A stretch of DNA of 64,000 nucleotides. Source: Thiothrix subterranea. Lineage in GTDB: Bacteria > Pseudomonadota > Gammaproteobacteria > Thiotrichales > Thiotrichaceae. A program made the position numbers and the translations under genes. The stretch is taken from assembly GCF_030930995.1 (NCBI RefSeq), contig NZ_CP133217.1:1240001-1304000 (forward strand), read 5' to 3'. The notes under the pieces were generated by a model. The model ran no database searches. It was not told the DNA's origin and saw only the letters and a program-made list of their open reading frames with translations. This document shows, one piece after another, positions 51,635 to 60,194 of this stretch; positions within the stretch are counted from its first letter, which is position 1; each line of letters begins with the position of its first letter.

Positions 51635-52507
51635 ATGTTTGAACAAGCCCGCTGCTGGATTGATGGCAGCATCCTGCCCGCTTCGGAGGCAAAAGTTTCC
51701 GTATTCGATCACGGCTTTCTGTATGGCGATGGCGTGTTTGAAGGCGTGCGTTTCTACAATCGCAAGGCATTCCGTCTGCCCTTGCACCTGAAGCGTTTGC
51801 AGCGTTCAGCGCAGGCATTGCAACTGGCAATGCCGCTGTCAGCCGATGAATTGGCACAAGCGGTGGCGGAACTCATTGCCGCTTCGCCCCTGAGCGACGG
51901 CTATTTGCGGATTATTGTCACACGCGGGGTTGGGGTGCTGGGTATCAATCCCACCACTTGCAAACAGCCGAGTGTCATCATTATTGCCGACCAGTTGCAG
52001 ATGGTGAGTGATGCGCAACGGGCGCAAGGAGTACGGACAATCATTGCCTCGACGCGCCGTTTGACACCCGATCGGCTGGATTCGCGCATCAAAAGCCTCA
52101 ACTACCTCAACGCGATTTTGGCGCGGATGGAAGCCAACTACGCAGGAGTGGAAGAAGCGATTCTGCTCAATGACCGGGGCTGTGTGGCAGAGGGCACGGC
52201 AGACAACCTGTTCATCGTCAGCGATGGCGTGTTGCTGACTCCGCCCGCGACGGAAGGTGCATTGGCAGGCATTACCCGCCAAACCGTGCTGGAACTGGCG
52301 GCGGCAAACGCTATTCCAGCGCGGGAAGCGGTGTTGACACCCTATGATTTGTATAACGCCGACGAATGTTTCCTCACCGGCACAGGCGCGAAACTGATCC
52401 CGGTGCGTGAAATCGATGGGCGCAAGATTGCAGAATGTCCCGAAACGCGCTATCAACAATTGACGCAAGCATTTTCTACCCTGATCCAGCAAGAAACCGG
52501 AGGTTGA
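51635..52507 (+). CDS. Class IV aminotransferase (branched-chain / D-amino acid / aminodeoxychorismate lyase type)
   Basis: A 290-residue fold-type IV PLP enzyme. DHGFLYGDGVFEGVRFYN opens the active site, RIKSLNYLNAILARMEA holds the PLP-binding Lys (about 157), and GCVAEGTADNLFIV and the ITRQTVLELA phosphate-binding region follow. It is shorter than typical IlvE, so the substrate is open. GGGGA lies about 7 bases before ATG 51635. It is first in an operon with a cupin, PhzF and NAT. Confidence 0.85.
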   Translation: MFEQARCWIDGSILPASEAKVSVFDHGFLYGDGVFEGVRFYNRKAFRLPLHLKRLQRSAQALQLAMPLSADELAQAVAELIAASPLSDGYLRIIVTRGVGVLGINPTTCKQPSVIIIADQLQMVSDAQRAQGVRTIIASTRRLTPDRLDSRIKSLNYLNAILARMEANYAGVEEAILLNDRGCVAEGTADNLFIVSDGVLLTPPATEGALAGITRQTVLELAAANAIPAREAVLTPYDLYNADECFLTGTGAKLIPVREIDGRKIAECPETRYQQLTQAFSTLIQQETGG

Positions 52508-52513
52508 TACACT

Positions 52514-52984
52514 ATGAAAAACAGTGCCATCAACGCCACTGACATTCCGGTGCGGGTAAAACCTTCTGTCTACCCGGAACCCTTCGCCTCGCGTATGACC
52601 GGGCGGGAAAAATGCCCGCTTGGCGACTTTTTCGGGCTGAATAATTTTGGTGTCAACTTGACCCGGCTGACTCCCGGTGCGATTTCAGCCTTGCGCCATG
52701 CCCACACCAAGCAGGATGAGTTTGTGTATATCCTGCAAGGCTGCCCGACCCTGCACACCAACGACGGCGCAACCCGGCTTGAACCCGGCATGTGCGCAGG
52801 TTTTCCTGCAGGTGCTGGTAATGCTGCCAACCTGAGCAACGACACGGATAGCGACGTGCTGTATCTCGAAATCGGCGACCGGATGGCAGGCGATTCAGCC
52901 AACTACCCAGACGATGATCTTCAGGCTGTGCAAGTTGCTGGAGAATGGTTATTCACCCACAAGGATGGTACACCGTATGAATAA
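52514..52984 (+). CDS. Cupin-domain protein
   Basis: A 156-residue single cupin. LRHAHTKQDEFVYILQG (about 60-76) gives the two His and the Glu of motif 1, and GMCAGFPAGAGNAANL (about 95) is motif 2, with Asn in place of the usual final His. Such proteins bind metal or sugar or act as isomerases. It lies 6 bp after the aminotransferase gene and overlaps phzF by 8 bp. Confidence 0.87.
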   Translation: MKNSAINATDIPVRVKPSVYPEPFASRMTGREKCPLGDFFGLNNFGVNLTRLTPGAISALRHAHTKQDEFVYILQGCPTLHTNDGATRLEPGMCAGFPAGAGNAANLSNDTDSDVLYLEIGDRMAGDSANYPDDDLQAVQVAGEWLFTHKDGTPYE

Positions 52985-53774
52985 CATACCTTTATTTCAA
53001 GTCGATGCCTTCACCAGTCAACCATTTTCCGGCAATCCAGCCGCCGTGTGCCTGTTGGATAAGGCAGCCGATGCACGTTGGATGCGGGCAGTTGGGGCGG
53101 AAATGAACCTGAGCGAAACTGCATTCGTCTGGCGCGAGGCGGACGGTTTCGGCTTGCGCTGGTTTACCCCGACGGTCGAAGTCGATTTGTGCGGACATGC
53201 CACGCTGGCTACTGCGCACATTCTTTGGCAGGAAGGCTGGTTGGCGGCGGATGAAACAGCCCGTTTTTATACCCGCAGCGGTGTTCTGACGGCGCAACTC
53301 GTCGGCAAGCGGATTGTGCTGGATTTCCCCGCGACACCAGCGACAGCGGCATCAGCACCCACTGGGCTGTTGGCAGCCTTGGGCGTGACGGACGCGACGG
53401 TATTTTCCAACCATGTCGATTATTTGGTACTGCTGGAAAGTGAAGCCGAAGTACGGCGGATACAAGTGGATTTTGCTGCCCTCAAAGCCTGCCAAGTCAC
53501 GCGCGGCATCATGGTGACGGCTGCGGCGCACGGCACGGAATACGATTTCGTGTCACGCTTTTTTGCCCCTGCTGCTGGCATTGACGAAGACCCGGTAACA
53601 GGCTCGGCGCATTGCACACTTGCCCCTTTTTGGGCGGAGCGTTTGGGTAAAAACAGCCTGCAAGCGTATCAAGCATCCGCCCGTGGTGGTGAAGTATTGG
53701 TCGAATGGCTGGGTGAACGGGTATTGCTGGCAGGCTCAGCCGTGACGGTATTCAGCGGAACACTGTGGGTTTGA
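52977..53774 (+). CDS. PhzF-family isomerase/epimerase
   Basis: A 265-residue PhzF-fold protein. QVDAFTSQPFSGNPAAVCLL and the catalytic Glu in NLSETAFV (about 42-49) are intact, as are LCGHATLATAHIL (about 80) and the C-terminal EDPVTGSAHCTLAPFW (about 203). PhzF-like enzymes isomerise small amino-acid-derived metabolites. The start ATG 52977 overlaps the cupin gene, so the two are coupled. Confidence 0.9.
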   Translation: MNNIPLFQVDAFTSQPFSGNPAAVCLLDKAADARWMRAVGAEMNLSETAFVWREADGFGLRWFTPTVEVDLCGHATLATAHILWQEGWLAADETARFYTRSGVLTAQLVGKRIVLDFPATPATAASAPTGLLAALGVTDATVFSNHVDYLVLLESEAEVRRIQVDFAALKACQVTRGIMVTAAAHGTEYDFVSRFFAPAAGIDEDPVTGSAHCTLAPFWAERLGKNSLQAYQASARGGEVLVEWLGERVLLAGSAVTVFSGTLWV

Positions 53775-53807
53775 GTTTAAAAAACCAAATATTGGAAGGA
53801 AAGAAGT

Positions 53808-54581
53808 ATGGAATCAGCAATATTTAACCTCACCGCTTACTGCCAGCGCATCGGCTACACGGGTGAATTACGCCCCGACCTTGCCACCGTGCAAGCCTTG
53901 ATGCAACACCAGTTGCGCAGTGTACTCTTTGAAAATCTGGATGTATTGGCAGGCAAACCCATTTCCCTCAACCCCGCCGACATCGTGGCGAAAATCGTCG
54001 GCAAACAACGCGGCGGCTACTGCTACGAAGTTAACGGACTGTTTGCGATGGCACTGCAAGCCTTGCAAATCCCTTACCAATTCGTTGCCGCCCGCCCGAT
54101 GTTTTACCCCATGAAACGCCCACGTACTCACATGGCGTTGCTGGTCACGCTGGACGGTGTGGAATGGCTGTGTGATTTGGGTTTCGGTAGTTACGGCATC
54201 CGCGAACCGCTACGGCTGGATGTATTGGAAACGCCAATCCCACAAGGTTACGACACTTTCATGCTGAGTGAGGAAGGCGGCGATATTGTCCTCAAAGCGC
54301 AAGTGGATGGTGCATGGGTGAAGCAATACGGCTTTAACCGCTGCCCAGTCGAGTGGATTGATTTTGCCCCGGCAAACTGGCTAAACTCTACCCATCCTGA
54401 TGCGGTGTTTACCCAGAAACCGCTGGTGGTGCGCTTCACCGCAAACGGGCGCAATATCCTGTTTGGCGATAGTTTCAAGCAGGTGGCGGAAGGTGTTGCC
54501 ACGCAACGTACCCTTGCGCCACACGAACAAGCGGCGGTATTGGCGACACACTTTGGTCTTACCCGCGAACTTGCTGGATGA
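53808..54581 (+). CDS. nat: Arylamine N-acetyltransferase
   Basis: A 257-residue NAT. The Cys-His-Asp triad is visible: Cys in RGGYCYEVNGLF (about 73), His in RTHMALLV (about 107) and Asp in WLCDLGFGSYG (about 122). NATs acetylate aromatic amines or related nucleophiles using acetyl-CoA. GGAAGGAAAG precedes ATG 53808. The gap of 33 bp after phzF makes it the probable last gene of the operon. Confidence 0.93.
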   Translation: MESAIFNLTAYCQRIGYTGELRPDLATVQALMQHQLRSVLFENLDVLAGKPISLNPADIVAKIVGKQRGGYCYEVNGLFAMALQALQIPYQFVAARPMFYPMKRPRTHMALLVTLDGVEWLCDLGFGSYGIREPLRLDVLETPIPQGYDTFMLSEEGGDIVLKAQVDGAWVKQYGFNRCPVEWIDFAPANWLNSTHPDAVFTQKPLVVRFTANGRNILFGDSFKQVAEGVATQRTLAPHEQAAVLATHFGLTRELAG

Positions 54582-54990
54582 AAACTGTGCTGCTCATCAC
54601 AGGTAACGCCTTTGCCACAAATCCGTTATCGTTGCTGAGTATGACATCACATCCTGCTTGTGTTGCCAGCACGCATTGCACCGTATCCTCAAGATCGGTG
54701 TAATCGGCATCCTGTTGCATCAAGGTAATTGCATCGGCTAACTGGTTGTTACCAAAAGGCACAATCTCAAAAATGGCATTGACCTGTTCCAGCGCATCCA
54801 ATGCTTTGGCGCGGTCTTGGCTTTTGGCGGTGATGTAGTAAACCGTGGTCACAATGTCGCAGGTTGTTACCAAAGTCAGCCCTTGTTCAAGGCAGTATTC
54901 AAGGCATTGGTAACTGGCTTCGTGAAAACGCCGTTTGGCATCGAAAATGTCATTGATGACGTTGGCATCGACGAAAATCCGCTGGCTCAT
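54559..54990 (-). CDS. PIN-domain toxin (VapC-like)
   Basis: A 143-residue PIN-domain protein. FVDANVINDIFDAK (about 5-18) provides the first acidic residue, later acids are in ATDLEDT-like YTDLEDTVQC (about 97) and LSNDNGF (about 120). PIN toxins are RNA endonucleases. It follows its antitoxin with a 4-bp ATGA overlap. The 3' end overlaps that of convergent nat by 23 bp. Confidence 0.87.
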   Translation of the reverse strand: MSQRIFVDANVINDIFDAKRRFHEASYQCLEYCLEQGLTLVTTCDIVTTVYYITAKSQDRAKALDALEQVNAIFEIVPFGNNQLADAITLMQQDADYTDLEDTVQCVLATQAGCDVILSNDNGFVAKALPVMSSTVFIQQVRG

Positions 54991-55253
54991 AGCGTGCGCT
55001 CACTTTTCATGCGCTGAATCGACTGTTCGTCGCCAATCAAACCCGTAAACGCCCCTTTCAGTTGCTTGAGTTTGGCAAGGCGCAGGTCATTGCGCAGGGC
55101 TGCCGATGCGTTGTGAATCAACTCCTGAATGACCTGACTTTGCTTCTTGTGAAGAAACGTTGCCAGAAAATCCAGCTCCCGCGCCGTTTCATCGGGCATG
55201 GTGAAGTTTTTGCGCGTGGCTTTGGGAGGGGGGATTTTGTGTGCTGCTGTCAT
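54987..55253 (-). CDS. Ribbon-helix-helix antitoxin for the PIN toxin
   Basis: About 88 residues from ATG 55253. ATRKNFTMPDETARELDFLA is an RHH strand and first helix, and KQSQVIQELIHNA is the second helix. The C-terminal half should bind the toxin. A longer frame reaches 55316 but would cover the probable operator, so the shorter start is preferred. Confidence 0.82.
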   Translation of the reverse strand: MTAAHKIPPPKATRKNFTMPDETARELDFLATFLHKKQSQVIQELIHNASAALRNDLRLAKLKQLKGAFTGLIGDEQSIQRMKSERTL

Positions 55254-55267
55254 GATACATGCCAAAG

Positions 55268-55287
55268 TGTGTATTTTATTATGCACA
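55268..55287. promoter_or_regulatory. Possible antitoxin operator
   Basis: TGTGTA-N8-TGCACA, 14 bp upstream of the antitoxin start; ATACAT (55255) and GTGTAT (55269) form a second, overlapping inverted pair. It is consistent with an autorepressed RHH-PIN operon. Confidence 0.4.
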
Positions 55288-55390
55288 TGGTAAGCCCTGT
55301 TCTTTGGTCTTGGCAAATGAAAATATCAATGCCCCAGCGTTTACCTGAGCGCACGGCTAGGTTGCCTGTTTATGCTATAGTTGAGTGAAA

Positions 55391-55408
55391 GGGGTGGATT
55401 TCCACCCC
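55391..55408 (+). promoter_or_regulatory. GC-rich hairpin in the leader of the lipoprotein gene
   Basis: GGGGTGG-ATTT-CCACCCC, a strong stem ending 21 bp before ATG 55430 and followed by CAGGAG (ribosome binding site). It may stabilise the 5' end or limit read-through. Confidence 0.4.
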
Positions 55409-55429
55409 ACGCATCACAGGAGACATCGC

Positions 55430-56059
55430 ATGTTACGCATACTCTTGGCTTTGCTGCTCACCAGCTTCCTCAGCGCCTGTTCCGGCACGGGTTCGACAAC
55501 GCCCACTCCGCAAGTCATTAATGGCACTGCTTTGCAGGCCGCGAATACCGTGGTGCAGGCGATCAATTGCCTGCAAAATGGTACGGGTGGGTTACAACCT
55601 TTCACTGACCTGTTTGATCCGGCGGGGGTGCGTTTTTCGCCGTACTACCGAACGGAAGCCAGCGACCAGATCCTGACGGCGACGGCATTTGAAAGTGATT
55701 TCATCCTGCAAAATCCGCCGACCCGCAACTGGGGGATTCAGGACGGTTCTGGCGACCCCATCGTGCTGCACATCCGCGACTATTTCAGCCGCTACGTGTG
55801 GGATCACCCCTACCACAGCAGCGCCACGGTCACGCTGATCAACACCAATAGCGATTTCCTGTCACAAGGCAATTTGATTAACAACCTGCTGGCAAGCTAC
55901 CCGGTAGCGCAATACCGCATCGTCGAATACCACCAACCCGGCACTAACCCCGCCTACAATGGCATGGACTGGACGAGTTTGATGGTGATTCTGAAAGATG
56001 CAGGCGGCGGCAACCAGTGGACGTTAGTCGGGCTGGCGCACGGTTCGTGGACGATTTAG
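55430..56059 (+). CDS. Putative lipoprotein of unknown function
   Basis: About 209 residues from ATG 55430, with CAGGAG about 9 bases upstream. A lipoprotein signal ends LLTSFLSACSG (Cys about 17), followed by a Thr/Pro-rich spacer. The mature part has VVQAINCLQNGTGGLQPFTD and a C-terminal strand region ending TLVGLAHGSWTI. The family is not recognised. It is convergent with the broken WYL regulator, with 1 bp between the stops. Confidence 0.78.
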   Translation: MLRILLALLLTSFLSACSGTGSTTPTPQVINGTALQAANTVVQAINCLQNGTGGLQPFTDLFDPAGVRFSPYYRTEASDQILTATAFESDFILQNPPTRNWGIQDGSGDPIVLHIRDYFSRYVWDHPYHSSATVTLINTNSDFLSQGNLINNLLASYPVAQYRIVEYHQPGTNPAYNGMDWTSLMVILKDAGGGNQWTLVGLAHGSWTI

Positions 56060-56060
56060 G

Positions 56061-56513
56061 TTAATAGCACTCTGACTGCCGCATCAGCCTGATGAAATCG
56101 CCCAACGTTTGCCCCGGCAATTCCTCAAAGCTGCGTTCCAGCGTGTCCAGCCCGCCGATACGGTCAAGACGAAAGGCGCGGAAATCGTTACGCAATTCGC
56201 ACCACGCGGTCAATGTCCACACATTGCCCCAGAAAAACAGCCCCAGCGGTTTGACTTCGCGCTGGCTGGATTCGTGGTCAGCGCGTTGGTAATTCAGCCG
56301 CAGGTAACGGCGTTGCGCAATCGCATGGCGTTCGCTGCCACCCCACGCTTTCAACATCCGCGCCCGGACAACCAGTGCTTCGATTTCAGCGGCGGTAAAC
56401 ATCAGCGGCGGAATATCCAGCGAATAACGCAGGTGATAGCCGACCCCCGCTTCGCCTTCCACCGGCACGCCCGACAAGCTCAAGTCCTGAATGTCGCGGT
56501 AAATGGTGCGCAT
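56061..56513 (-). pseudogene. YafY-type WYL regulator, truncated and internally deleted
   Basis: The remaining frame starts within the HTH (TIYRDIQDLSLSGVPVEGEA) and has lost the first part of that domain. RARMLKAWGG is then joined directly to RHAIAQRRYLRLNYQ, where complete family members have roughly 70 more residues. The WYL part (PLGLFFWGNVWTLTAWCELR, FRLDRI) is intact. A non-functional or strongly altered regulator is likely. A frame from 56600 can be read but has no HTH sequence in its extra part. Confidence 0.75.
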
Positions 56514-56601
56514 GGTGGTACTCCTTTGGTAGGGCATCGTTGATTGGTTTTTGTAGTATAGATGCCCCCTCCTGACAGCATCATGGCAGGAGACTTCCAA
56601 C

Positions 56602-56760
56602 TCAGTCCTTCATAATGAAATACATGCCAGCAGCAGCCAATCCCATCCATAAAATGACCGCACCGATGCCGAACATTTCTGACAGTGTTCCCATAAAAAT
56701 CAAGCTCAATAAAGCCAGTGCCAGCAAACCGTTGCCTAACCAGAAATTGTTACCTTTCAT
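56602..56760 (-). CDS. 52-residue two-helix membrane peptide
   Basis: ATG 56760 to TGA 56602 encodes 52 residues: MKGNNFWLGNGLLALALLSL opens the first hydrophobic helix, and a second (GAVILWMGLAAAGMYFIM) ends in KD. CGGAG lies 7 bases before the start. It begins 13 bp after the stop of the Deg-like protease, so it is probably co-transcribed. No known family is recognised; the helix lengths and ribosome binding site argue for a real gene. Confidence 0.65.
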   Translation of the reverse strand: MKGNNFWLGNGLLALALLSLIFMGTLSEMFGIGAVILWMGLAAAGMYFIMKD

Positions 56761-56773
56761 TTGCGAACTCCGT

Positions 56774-58252
56774 CTATTGGCTGCGTTGCGCCAGCGTTTG
56801 ATCCCAGCCGCTGACTTCTTTGGAGCGGTCTTTGTGAATGCTGTATTGTTCTAAAATTTCGGTGTGTTCACTGTCTGCGAGTTGGCGGTCAATCGCCACT
56901 TCGTAACCGGCATAATCTTCCAAAATCACAAACGGGTCGGTGGTGGCGCGTAAGCGTTGGTAGAATTCCTCGAAGGTGTTGAAGCGTTCACCGTTGATTT
57001 TTTCGACACTGAGTGACGGCAGGTCATGAAACCCTAAATTGCCGGAAGCCGCCAATACTTGGGTGACGCTGACATCATCTTTTTTCTCCTTGTCTTTGCG
57101 CTCATCGTAGTCTTCACGGGTTTGGCAGCCGTCGTAAGCTTCGGTGGCAACGAATACAAACCCGCCGTAAATGACGTAGCGCGGTTCTTTGTCATAGGTG
57201 TAAGTGTTTTCCACCGCTTTATCCAACGGTAATTTGATCTGTTGCGGTTTGCCATCGCGCACAATGTCGAGGTTGAGTGTGTCGCCAACTTGATGCAGAT
57301 CGAGGTAATGCCGGAAGTTGATGGTTTTGCGTGCCGTCAGTGCGGTGGTGCCGTCATCGTCGATCTTTTTGCCGTCAATGTGGGTGATAACATCGTTTTC
57401 TTTCAAGACTTTTTCGGCGGCAGTGTTGGCACACACTTTGCTGATTAAAACGCCACTTTGATCCTCTTTCAATTGGTATTTTTGCTTTAGGCTGGGGCTG
57501 AGCAGGTTTTGTGTTTCCATGGAAAATGCGGGAAAACTGTCGTATTTGCCGTCAGCGATGTCGGCGAGAAAGCGGTTGATCATCACGGTGGGGATGATAT
57601 AACCGATGTTTTCAGCGCTTTCCCCCGATTTTTGCATGACCATGCCCGCGACTTTGCCGTTAATAATCGCCGGGCCGCCGCTGTTGCCGGGGTTGATGGC
57701 GGCATCAATTTGGATGCTTTGGTAAGACAATCCGCTGTGTACATAGGGCATGTATTCGATGCGTGACACAATGCCGCGTGTGGTGCTGAGTGTGTCGCCG
57801 CCAATCGGGAAGCCGTGTACCATGATTTCCTGATGAATGTCGGGCAATTCCCCTAGGGCGAGGGGTTTGCTCTTGGCAAAGAAGGTTTCGTCTTTGACTT
57901 TGAGCACGGCAATGTCCATTTCATGCGAGACGAATTCGACCTTGGCTTGGTAGCGCTTGGGCGTGCCGTCGCGTTGGATTTCAACGAAAATGTGATCAGC
58001 CACTACGTGCGCATTGGTGAGAATACGGTTATCCGCAATGATAAAGCCGGAGCCGCTGGAGGCGAAACTGTCAGCATTCCAAGGCGAGTAGCTGTTTTGT
58101 GATTTGCTGGTGACGTAAATTTTAACGATGGAATTTTCCAGCGTGTCTTGGGGGGCGATTTCATCTGCCAAAGCAGGCAGTGAGAGCAGCAAAAATAAGC
58201 TGGTTAGCCAGTAAAAGCTGGTACGGCGGAGGGTGTTAAACAAGATTGGCAT
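56774..58252 (-). CDS. Periplasmic Deg/HtrA-like serine protease with PDZ region
   Basis: A 492-residue exported protein. After a signal peptide (WLTSLFLLLSLPALA) the trypsin-like domain has His in TNAHVV (about 79), Asp in MDIAVL (about 110) and Ser in NPGNSGGPA (about 190). A PDZ-like region (about 275-345) includes GVLISKVCANTAAEKVLKEN, and the C-terminus is long and charged with a second PDZ-like stretch (LPSLSVEKINGERF). It resembles Deg proteases with extended PDZ2 rather than classical DegP. The small membrane peptide gene follows at once. Confidence 0.88.
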   Translation of the reverse strand: MPILFNTLRRTSFYWLTSLFLLLSLPALADEIAPQDTLENSIVKIYVTSKSQNSYSPWNADSFASSGSGFIIADNRILTNAHVVADHIFVEIQRDGTPKRYQAKVEFVSHEMDIAVLKVKDETFFAKSKPLALGELPDIHQEIMVHGFPIGGDTLSTTRGIVSRIEYMPYVHSGLSYQSIQIDAAINPGNSGGPAIINGKVAGMVMQKSGESAENIGYIIPTVMINRFLADIADGKYDSFPAFSMETQNLLSPSLKQKYQLKEDQSGVLISKVCANTAAEKVLKENDVITHIDGKKIDDDGTTALTARKTINFRHYLDLHQVGDTLNLDIVRDGKPQQIKLPLDKAVENTYTYDKEPRYVIYGGFVFVATEAYDGCQTREDYDERKDKEKKDDVSVTQVLAASGNLGFHDLPSLSVEKINGERFNTFEEFYQRLRATTDPFVILEDYAGYEVAIDRQLADSEHTEILEQYSIHKDRSKEVSGWDQTLAQRSQ

Positions 58253-58431
58253 AACAGTGACTCAAGCAGGCGAATAAATAACGCCGTATTGTAGTGTAAA
58301 ATCAACACAATGGCGATTTTCCATGCATAAATAAACGATTTTGGCGTTTGCCATTATACTTCTTGCGGGTCATTGTGCGGAGCGGGGGGATTGATTACCC
58401 TTTAGAACATTACCCCTATTAGGATACCACG

Positions 58432-58827
58432 ATGACTCCACAAACCATGAACGAAGCCGAAGAGCTGCTAGTAAAAGCCTTAGCGGGCGAATTGGAGGGT
58501 GATACTTTCATTCAGCAATTGATGGAAGTCACGCTCTTTATGCCGATTTACGAAAAGCACCAAATTGGCGGTTTGCAGCCGACGACCAGCGATCAGGCCG
58601 TGCCGCTGACACTGGATGATGACGCGGGCAATAAAGTCCTGATTTTATTCACCAGCCCGGATCGTGCCAAGGTATTTGTGCGCGATTTCCCCGGCTACGG
58701 TGGCGGCTTGCTGGCAGAATTTAAGTGGATTATTGAGAAAGTTGGCGTCGGTTACAGCATTTCGATCAACCCCGATCATGAGATGGGGATTGATCTGGAA
58801 GTAGGAATGCTGCAAAACCTACACTAA
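58432..58827 (+). CDS. SseB N-terminal-domain protein
   Basis: A 131-residue protein. The pattern LMEVTLFMPIYEKH, VPLTLDDDAGNKVLILFTSP and GIDLEVGML is that of the SseB N-terminal domain (enhanced serine sensitivity protein). Its biochemical role is unknown. It is convergent with cysQ, overlapping by 9 bp. Confidence 0.8.
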   Translation: MTPQTMNEAEELLVKALAGELEGDTFIQQLMEVTLFMPIYEKHQIGGLQPTTSDQAVPLTLDDDAGNKVLILFTSPDRAKVFVRDFPGYGGGLLAEFKWIIEKVGVGYSISINPDHEMGIDLEVGMLQNLH

Positions 58828-59610
58828 ATATTGCGACCAGTCGTGGTAATCCTTGCCGAACACGAAGAAATGCGGGTTCAGCATGGATTCTTTGGTGTTG
58901 TAGCGCAGCGGTTGCATGTCGGTGCGGGTGAAATGCCCACCAGCTTCTTCCACAATAATTTGCGCGGCGGCGGTGTCCCATTCCGAGGTTAAGCCGAGGC
59001 GCGGGTAAATGTCCGCAGAACCCTCAGCAACGCGGCAGGCTTTGAGAATGCTGCCCATCACCGCGTACTCGTGTGCGCCGATGCGTTCTAAAAATTGCGG
59101 CATGATCGGGTCACGGTGTGATTTGCTGCCCATAACTTTAAGCGGCTTGCTGGTAGCGCGGGTGCTAATCGGGAACGTTTCCCCATGCATTTGCTTGAAT
59201 GCACCACCGCCTTGGTGTGCAAACCAGGTTTCATTTAACGCGGGAGCGTGGACTACGCCGAGAATGGGGGCGTGGTTGTGTATCAGTGCAATCAGGGTGC
59301 TGAATTCACCGTTGCGTTTGACGAATTCGCGGGTTCCATCCAGCGGGTCAACCAGCCAGTAGGTTTGCCATTGGCTGCGCTCGCTAAAGGGCAGGCTGGC
59401 GGATTCTTCGGAAAGCACCGGGTATTGCGGGGTGAGTGCGGTAAGCGCATCCACAATATGGTGGTGTGATGCCATATCCGCCGCTGTGAGCGGGGAATCG
59501 TCGGCTTTGTGTTCTACCGCGAAGTCTGGCGAATTATAGATCGCCATGATTTTGTCGCCTGCGTCTCGGGCAATGCGCACGGTGGCGTGGAGGAGGTTTG
59601 GCAAGTCCAT
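58819..59610 (-). CDS. cysQ: 3'(2'),5'-bisphosphate nucleotidase CysQ
   Basis: A 263-residue inositol-monophosphatase-fold enzyme. VDPLDGTREFVKRNGEFS (about 87-104) is the metal-binding core, with Glu in SEES (about 68), and SEWDTAAAQIIVEEAGG (about 208-224) is the second motif. CysQ removes the 3' phosphate from PAP formed in sulfate assimilation. It follows nudE by 21 bp, a common gammaproteobacterial pair. Confidence 0.93.
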   Translation of the reverse strand: MDLPNLLHATVRIARDAGDKIMAIYNSPDFAVEHKADDSPLTAADMASHHHIVDALTALTPQYPVLSEESASLPFSERSQWQTYWLVDPLDGTREFVKRNGEFSTLIALIHNHAPILGVVHAPALNETWFAHQGGGAFKQMHGETFPISTRATSKPLKVMGSKSHRDPIMPQFLERIGAHEYAVMGSILKACRVAEGSADIYPRLGLTSEWDTAAAQIIVEEAGGHFTRTDMQPLRYNTKESMLNPHFFVFGKDYHDWSQYLV

Positions 59611-59631
59611 GAGAATCCCTGTGTGTCATTA

Positions 59632-60180
59632 TTAATCGTGTTGTTTGAGCCAATCTTGCGCCAAATACAGCGCCAGCAAGCTGCGCCCTTCGGTGAAATC
59701 ATCCTGTAACAGCAAGTCGGCAGCATCGGACAATTTCCACGGCACGACTTCCAGCGGCTCAGGTTCGTCGCCTTCCACTTGATGCGGGTAGAGGTCGCGG
59801 GCAAGAATCAGGTGGGTGCTGTGTTGCATGTAACCGGGGGAGAGGCTGACGCGCCGCAATAAGTGCAAGTCGCGTGCGCCGTAGCCGACTTCCTCCATGA
59901 TTTCGCGATTGGCAGCGTCGAGGACATCTTCGCCGCGTTCGACTTTGCCTTTGGGGAAGCCGAGTTCGTAGCGTCCCGTTCCGGCAGAATATTCGCGAAT
60001 TAACAGCAGGGTGTCGTCATCCAGCAGCGGCACGATGAGCACCGCGCCATTGCCACGGTTGGCAAGGCGCTCGTAGGTGCGGCGTTCACCGTTGCTGAAT
60101 TCCAAGTGGAGTTCTTCCACATGGAATAAGCGGCTGCTGGTGACGGGGTGGATGGCGTGTATCGTGGGTGGTTTTTGCAT
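59632..60180 (-). CDS. nudE: ADP compounds hydrolase NudE
   Basis: A 182-residue Nudix hydrolase. GKVERGEDVLDAANREIM followed by EEVGY (about 77-99) fits the Nudix box, and the preceding RYELGFPKG and following SLSPGYMQHSTHLILARDL fit NudE, which cleaves ADP-ribose, NADH and similar ADP compounds. Upstream of cysQ in the same direction. Confidence 0.9.
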   Translation of the reverse strand: MQKPPTIHAIHPVTSSRLFHVEELHLEFSNGERRTYERLANRGNGAVLIVPLLDDDTLLLIREYSAGTGRYELGFPKGKVERGEDVLDAANREIMEEVGYGARDLHLLRRVSLSPGYMQHSTHLILARDLYPHQVEGDEPEPLEVVPWKLSDAADLLLQDDFTEGRSLLALYLAQDWLKQHD

Positions 60181-60194
60181 CCCGCGATTCTAAC

